Origin: Aquanectria penicillioides
Lineage: Eukaryota; Ascomycota; Sordariomycetes; Hypocreales; Nectriaceae
DNA: 64,000 nt
NCBI GenBank assembly: GCA_003415625.1
Contig: PYIU01000011.1
Span: 1,315,001 to 1,379,000 of the forward strand
Reading direction: 5' to 3'
The translations under genes and the position numbers were made by a program. This document shows positions 59,753-64,000 of the stretch, piece after piece. The notes under the pieces were generated by a model. It was not told the origin of the DNA. It was given only the letters and a program-made list of their open reading frames with translations, and made no database searches. Position 1 is the first letter of the stretch. Every line of letters begins with the position of its first letter.

Positions 59753-61283
59753 ATGCGAGACGCCCGACGGCCCAGCACCGGTACCGCAACCGAGAATAAT
59801 CATCATCCTCATCATGACCGGAATCCGGAAGGCAAAGCTCTGCCGAGGAATCCTGGGATGACGACATTGCCGTCTATTTTGTGAGTGATGACAACACAAC
59901 CATGGCAACAACAAAAGGGCTCCTTAGCCGCTAACCTGCGCTTGAGGCTGGACCCCGAGATTTGGACCATCATTCCAAATGGCCCATTTTCCTCCAATTG
60001 TACGGCAGCGTGACGCCGTTGCTGATCTTCCCGCTCTTCTTCGTCGGAGCTTGGGCCACCGCCATTAGCTGCATTTCCAACTTCGTCTACAATCGTGAGC
60101 CGCCGCCATCGCCCCGTCGTGTCGTGTCGTGTCGTGTCTTGTCGTGTCATGTCATGCCATGAACCCATTTAAACTAACTACAGTTTCTAGTTGGCATCAA
60201 CCACGTCCTTCTGACCGTGCTCGGTTTTGTCGTCGGTTTGTCGCTCTCTTTTAGAAATTCAACCGCCTACGAGAGATACGCCGAAGGTCGTAAATATTGG
60301 GCCCAATTATCGCTGACTACCCAAACTTTGGCACGCCTCATCTGGGTCCACGTCGAGGAGCGAGCCGAGTCCAAGACCGAAGATCTGCTCGAAAAGGTGA
60401 CCTTTTGCAATATGCTTGTGACATTCGCCGTAGCACTCAAGCACCGGCTGAGGTTCGAGCCCTTCACCCATTACGACGATTTGAACCCGCGACTCAAACA
60501 CCTGTCAGTCGTGGCCGACTGCGCAGATGCCACGGAATGGAAAGAACCTTCGGCATTAAAATCCTTCGGCCTGGTCATGGGCCTGCCAATGGCTGAGTCA
60601 AACCCCCGCAAGATGGTTAAAACGGCAGAGAAGCCTTTAGGCAATGTCCCGTTGGAGATACTGGGCTACTGCTCCACGTATATCAAGAGCATCATCGACA
60701 ATGGCACTTTCAAGATCCCCATCTATCACACACAGGCACTTACAGTGCTCATGCAGATGAATGAGGTCCTCACTGGCACAGATCGTGTTCTCAACACCCC
60801 ATTGCCCATAGCCTATTCCATCGCCATTGCGCAAATCACTTGGGTGTATATCCTTGTGCTCCCATTCCAGCTCTGGAACTCACTGAATTGGGTCACCATC
60901 CCGGCCACAATGTTCGCCGCGTATATCATCTTGGGGCTCGCGCTCATTGGACGCGAAATCGAGAATCCATTTGGTGGAGATGTCAACGACTTGCCACTTG
61001 ACAGCTTCTGTGAACAGATCCGCCATGACGTGGATATAATCTTGGGGGCGCCTCATCAAATGTCGAGGCGTTTGTGAAACAAGACGAAAACTTGCTCCTT
61101 CACCCCCTCACCAACCATGGCTACAACTCTTTGAAGGAAAAAAGCGAAAAAGAAATCAGAAATCTACTGAAAGCCAAGGTGGATGTGATATTTCACAGAC
61201 AGCGTCTTCGATTAGGAGTGCCTGAACCCAGCGGGATGCTGTCGCGTCTGCGTTCTCGTACGAAAAGCAGGCCGGGGCCGTAA
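59753..61283 (+). CDS. Bestrophin/UPF0187-family anion channel, apparently frameshifted
   Basis: Predicted membrane channel of the bestrophin-like (RFP-TM, YneE) family. Exons: 59,753-59,880 (tentative), 59,947-60,094 and 60,191 onward. Introns at 59,881-59,946 (GTGAGT..GCTAAC..GAG) and 60,095-60,190 (GTGAGC..ACTAAC..TAG) give family-typical joins DDDIAVYF|AGPRDLDHHSKWP and FVYN|LGINHVLLTVLGF. Other marks: 'SFRNSTAYERYAEGRKYW' in the first conserved block, and 'IGREIENPFGGDVNDLPLD' followed by 'FCEQIRHDVDIIL' near the end. As written the frame closes at 61,077 after SRRL. One extra base at the G5 run (61,044-61,048) would continue into 'VEAFVKQDENLLLHPL', the usual C-terminus, to the stop at 61,283. 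The first exon also needs one extra base to link the ATG at 59,753 to the correct frame, unless an unseen upstream exon is used. Convergent with the GH16 gene, 165 bp apart. Confidence 0.82.
59881..59946 (+). other. Intron in the bestrophin-type gene
   Basis: 66 bp, GTGAGT donor, CCGCTAACC branch and TTGAG acceptor. The upstream frame lacks an intron-free alternative because it has a stop (TAA) inside. Confidence 0.8.
60095..60190 (+). other. Intron in the bestrophin-type gene with pentanucleotide repeat
   Basis: 96 bp, GTGAGC donor, ACTAACTACAG branch region and TTCTAG acceptor. Contains a degenerate GTCGT/TGTCA pentamer run at about 60,115-60,160. Confidence 0.92.
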
Positions 61284-61448
61284 AGAACAACAGGAATCAG
61301 TGCGCATTATATACACTTATACATATATCTCCGTGGAATTCAAATCCCTCTACACGCTGGCCTTTTGTGTAATACCATTGTGTATACAATGCCACTCAAT
61401 CGAGAGACAACGGCGGATCAGGAGCCACGACTGGCGTAATGCGAGACA

Positions 61449-62391
61449 TTACTGCGAAACATAGTGTGCGACATAGCCAACTTCCATCATGCTTCCGCTT
61501 CCCCCTTGGTCAAGGAATTAGGATAACCGGGCTGTGATGGGCATGTTAGCAATTGCTCATGGAGGGTTGTGGCAACTCTACAGAACAAGAGTTTAATATA
61601 GGCTCAACTTACCCAGTAGCCTCCTACGGCAACGTTGAGAATAATGAACATGGGGTTTTGACACAGAGTTTTCCAAACGTTGGCGTTATTGATCTGTGCA
61701 CCAGTGATACGATGGAACTGAGCTCCATCCCTGAACCAAGTAACGGTTTGGTCCTGAAGTTTGTGCTTCTGCGGTTGAATTCGATGCGCCAAGTATGATA
61801 TTTGTCGTCCGGAATAGTAGTTGAGCCAGAGATGCCGTTGCTTTCCTTGCAAATGCCGCCAGGCGCCTTATCACAATGAGCAGCCCCGTAAGCGGCCTTT
61901 AGGCCGTTGATATTTTCCATGATGTCGAGTTCTCCTGTTGCTGGCCAGACGACGCCACGTCTATACGAGTCTCCGAGAAGCCAGAAAGCTGGCCAAATAC
62001 CCTGCTTGTTCTGTTGCGCGTTTCCACCAAGACGAAGATACGCTTCAATTCGAGTAATCCTGACCGCCTGTGGAGCGAATACGTATTTGCTCTCGATGCG
62101 AGCCGATGTCCAGCCTCGAGGTGCCGATCTGTCAATCTGAGGAATCAACTGGACCGTGCCTCCACCGCTCAAACGGAGGTTTGCTCTATTTCCAGTATAT
62201 CTCTGATATTCACCATTGTAGTTCTTGTCACCAGTGAAAATGTTCCAGTGACTAGTCGCTGGTGGAGAATCCGCATTGCCAGAGAAGTTCGAATACCACA
62301 CTGTGTGGAAGCCACCATATGCTGGTGGCTGCCAGGCCAGACCAAGAGTAAGGAGAGAGAGGAAAGCTACCAGGACCGTCTGGTAAGACAT
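61449..62391 (-). CDS. Secreted GH16 endo-beta-1,3(4)-glucanase-like protein, apparently frameshifted
   Basis: Glycoside hydrolase family 16, expected to cut beta-1,3 or mixed-linkage beta-glucans outside the cell or in the wall. The ATG at 62,391 is followed by a clear signal peptide (hydrophobic residues 5-19, ending near Ala19). The catalytic motif ELDIMEN places the nucleophile at Glu154 and the acid/base at Glu159, with Asp156 between. Upstream are 'NYNGEYQRY' and 'GWTSARIESKY', typical of the fungal enzymes. The frame breaks at about 61,753-61,761, where one missing base separates 'RRSTN' from 'QDQTVTWFRDGAQFH'. An intron (61,532-61,612; GTAAGT..GCTAAC..CAG) follows 'VAVGGYW'. A last exon, 61,449-61,531, begins PGYPNS and needs one more base at the G5 run (plus-strand C5 at 61,501-61,505) to read 'GSGSMMEVGYVAHYVSQ' and stop. 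Without these fixes only the first ~210 residues are in frame. Confidence 0.85.
61532..61612 (-). other. Intron in the GH16 gene
   Basis: 81 bp, GTAAGT donor, TTGCTAACATG branch and ATCACAG acceptor. Joins VAVGGYW to PGYPNS in phase 0, as in related enzymes. Confidence 0.9.
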
Positions 62392-63856
62392 AGCCGGATA
62401 GACAAGTTAGCGTGGCTGCTTGCGAGCTCAAAGAAAAATAAGTGATGGGGTGAAATAACCTGGGTGGGTGACCAACCTGCAGTTATAACCTTCCAGCCCA
62501 AGCACCATGGGCGGTGGGACGGAGGACTACGGCACGATATCGATGAAACAACCACAAAGCTTCCGATCATGGACCGCAGCGTGCCACGGAGGGTCTCGAT
62601 TCATGGCCGAGGACGACGTCTAGACTGGCCAAGACATCAATGGCTGAGTCGCAGTTGGACCGGAACGCCAAATGAGGACAAAGGTTGATGCCAAGGAGGA
62701 CCGGACAATGTAGCTTAAACCAAACATTTTCTAGCCTTGAAAATGCCATTCACCAGAATGTGGAGGGGCATTCCGCCTCTCGACACCCTAGTGGAGGATT
62801 TATTGAAACAGCATTCCGCAAGCCCCCACCAAGGGAGATTCGCCGTGACTGATTTCCTTCGTCTTCAGACTCGTGGGATAGTTGGAGAGAGAAAAACCCT
62901 CTAAAGAACGGACAGTCACCTGTCAAAGCTTAATCGCTGAGTGTACGTAGTGTGTAGGCTCAACGTGTCTGAAGAGCGAGACTGTTGAAGAATTTTCCTT
63001 CTTTTTCCTTTCTAATCAACTCGTGGATTTTTTGTTCTTTTCAGGTTTAATCATTGCGGCTCCCATGTCAAATTTCTTCCTCGTCCAAATCGAGATGAAA
63101 AAAAAAAAAAAAAAAAAAAAGAAGAGAATTGCAACTGAGAATAATGGATCGAATTCTCATTTAGTTACGGGGCTGCAATGGATCGACCGACGCACTCCCA
63201 TCTTTGTATGATCAACTTATCCAAATATGCAGTCTTGCATTCCAATGGAGCTCCATACACACACAAAGTCCGAAGGATATTTCAACCTGTGTGTGTTGTC
63301 TTAGGGCCTTACCTAGAAGCCCCTCGTTGAACATCTTTGACATGTGGTTGTCCGTGTGATTTGAACGACTCATGAGTACGCGCCAAGTTGACTTCACGAT
63401 GAACATTTGACAATATCTATAATTATTGATATGGTTATATGAAAACAAGATCATCTGTGGCTTGATGATGTGTTGGTAGATGGGGGGGGGGGTGTCCGTC
63501 TCACAATAAGCCACTATGGCCTCAGTTTCATTGAAATGTGGCCGTCCTGAGCCCAAGGGAAATTGTCTCAAAGTCCCACAGATGCAATGACACCAATATA
63601 CTCAATACCGTCATTTTTATTCCATTGCGGTTGAGTTCTGCTACACTAGCGCCCAGTTATTTTCCCCGCGATGAATGCAATATTCGACATCACAATTGTT
63701 GTTTAGGCCACCTCACACTAATCGTGAGGTGAGCATATTTCTCTCACAAGCAAAAGAAATACATCTTGTTTTCTCTTTTTATTTGTTATTTTCTAAGTTA
63801 TTTTCTAAGTAGAGATAAGCTAGAATCAATGACCAAGAACCTATGCCCCGGCGTCC
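62392..63856. other. Intergenic region upstream of GH16, no gene recognised
   Basis: About 1.46 kb of normal-composition DNA containing the GH16 promoter. It has an A23 run at 63,098-63,120 and a G11 run at 63,482-63,492. A polypyrimidine-CAG site with CTAATC upstream at 63,012-63,043 could be an intron end, but no coding flank is convincing. Open frames here (for example 63,212-63,571 minus) show no known features. Confidence 0.5.
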
Positions 63857-64000
63857 TTACTCGTCTCCTGTTGCATACTCCCCGGACCAAATCTTCTCGC
63901 TCAGGAGGCCAGCAGACTCAAACATATTGACGAAATCTGTGCGTTTTTCCAGCAGCAAATCGACAACCATCCTTCCAAATAATCTCTCTCCTAAAGAATT
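63857..64000 (-). CDS. C-terminal end of an unidentified protein (partial)
   Basis: The minus strand is open from the window edge through 47 codons to a TAA at 63,857-63,859, reading 'LGERLFGRMVVDLLLEKR' near the start and ending 'KIWSGEYATGDE'. Codon-like composition and a mixed charged/hydrophobic, helix-like sequence suggest a real exon. I do not recognise the family. The rest of the gene lies beyond 64,000. Confidence 0.55.
   Translation of the reverse strand, partial: NSLGERLFGRMVVDLLLEKRTDFVNMFESAGLLSEKIWSGEYATGDE

Noticed and set aside
63212..63571. 119-codon minus-strand frame
   Set aside because: No recognisable features; it spans a G11 run and common intergenic composition.

Overview
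The window looks like a chromosome segment of a filamentous ascomycete (Pezizomycotina) with a sharp two-compartment structure. Bases 1 to about 56,310 are an extremely AT-rich block with almost no intact coding. TpA is very common, while CpA and TpG are nearly absent. Recognisable transposon motifs carry only C-to-T or G-to-A changes (for example FADD read as FTNN, and YVDD read as YINN). This is the signature of repeat-induced point mutation (RIP). Bases 56,310 to 64,000 have normal base composition, spliceosomal introns of 66-96 bp with GT..CTAAC/CTGAT..AG signals, and recognisable fungal proteins.

The AT block is a nested transposon graveyard. The main resident is one Tad1-like LINE family of about 6.6 kb, with a CCHC gag-like ORF1, then AP endonuclease, reverse transcriptase and an RNase H-like region. 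Its 3' UTR holds an (ATT)n tract, a conserved hairpin and a (TAAA)n-type tail. I trace seven insertions: A (minus, 1,668-7,305), B (plus, 7,306-9,676 and 15,205-15,884), C (plus, 19,904-24,241 and 30,871-33,347), D (plus, full length, 24,242-30,855), F (plus, about 33,970-35,140), G (plus, full length, 46,803-53,413) and H (minus, 46,481-46,800 and 53,538-54,165). D sits in C with a perfect 15-bp target duplication. C is flanked by a 14-bp duplication. G sits in the (AAT)n tract of H. A Copia element (9,677-15,204, 259-bp LTRs, TSD TTAGC) sits in B. A second Copia element (38,399-43,946, 238-bp LTRs) sits in the integrase region of a chromodomain Ty3/Gypsy element (35,141-44,700). A different Gypsy relic lies at 1-1,667. 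Two segments of an unidentified family and some unassigned AT-rich sequence fill the rest.

The most interesting object is a 589-bp tRNA-headed SINE at 55,343-55,931. It has near-consensus Pol III A and B boxes, a perfect 13-bp target duplication and much less RIP damage than its surroundings. A 5'-truncated second copy at 4,029-4,515 is inserted in LINE A with a perfect 14-bp duplication. The last ~100 bp of the SINE match the 3' end of the resident LINE, so this looks like a SINE/LINE pair in which the SINE borrows the LINE's 3' recognition tail.

The gene-bearing flank holds a CorA-type (Alr/Mnr2) magnesium transporter (minus), a bestrophin/UPF0187-type anion channel (plus, divergent from CorA), a secreted GH16 beta-glucanase (minus, convergent with the channel gene) and the last 47 codons of an unidentified minus-strand gene. 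The channel and glucanase genes each need two +1 base corrections to match their families. Either both are decaying next to the RIP block, or the assembly has uncorrected single-base deletions.
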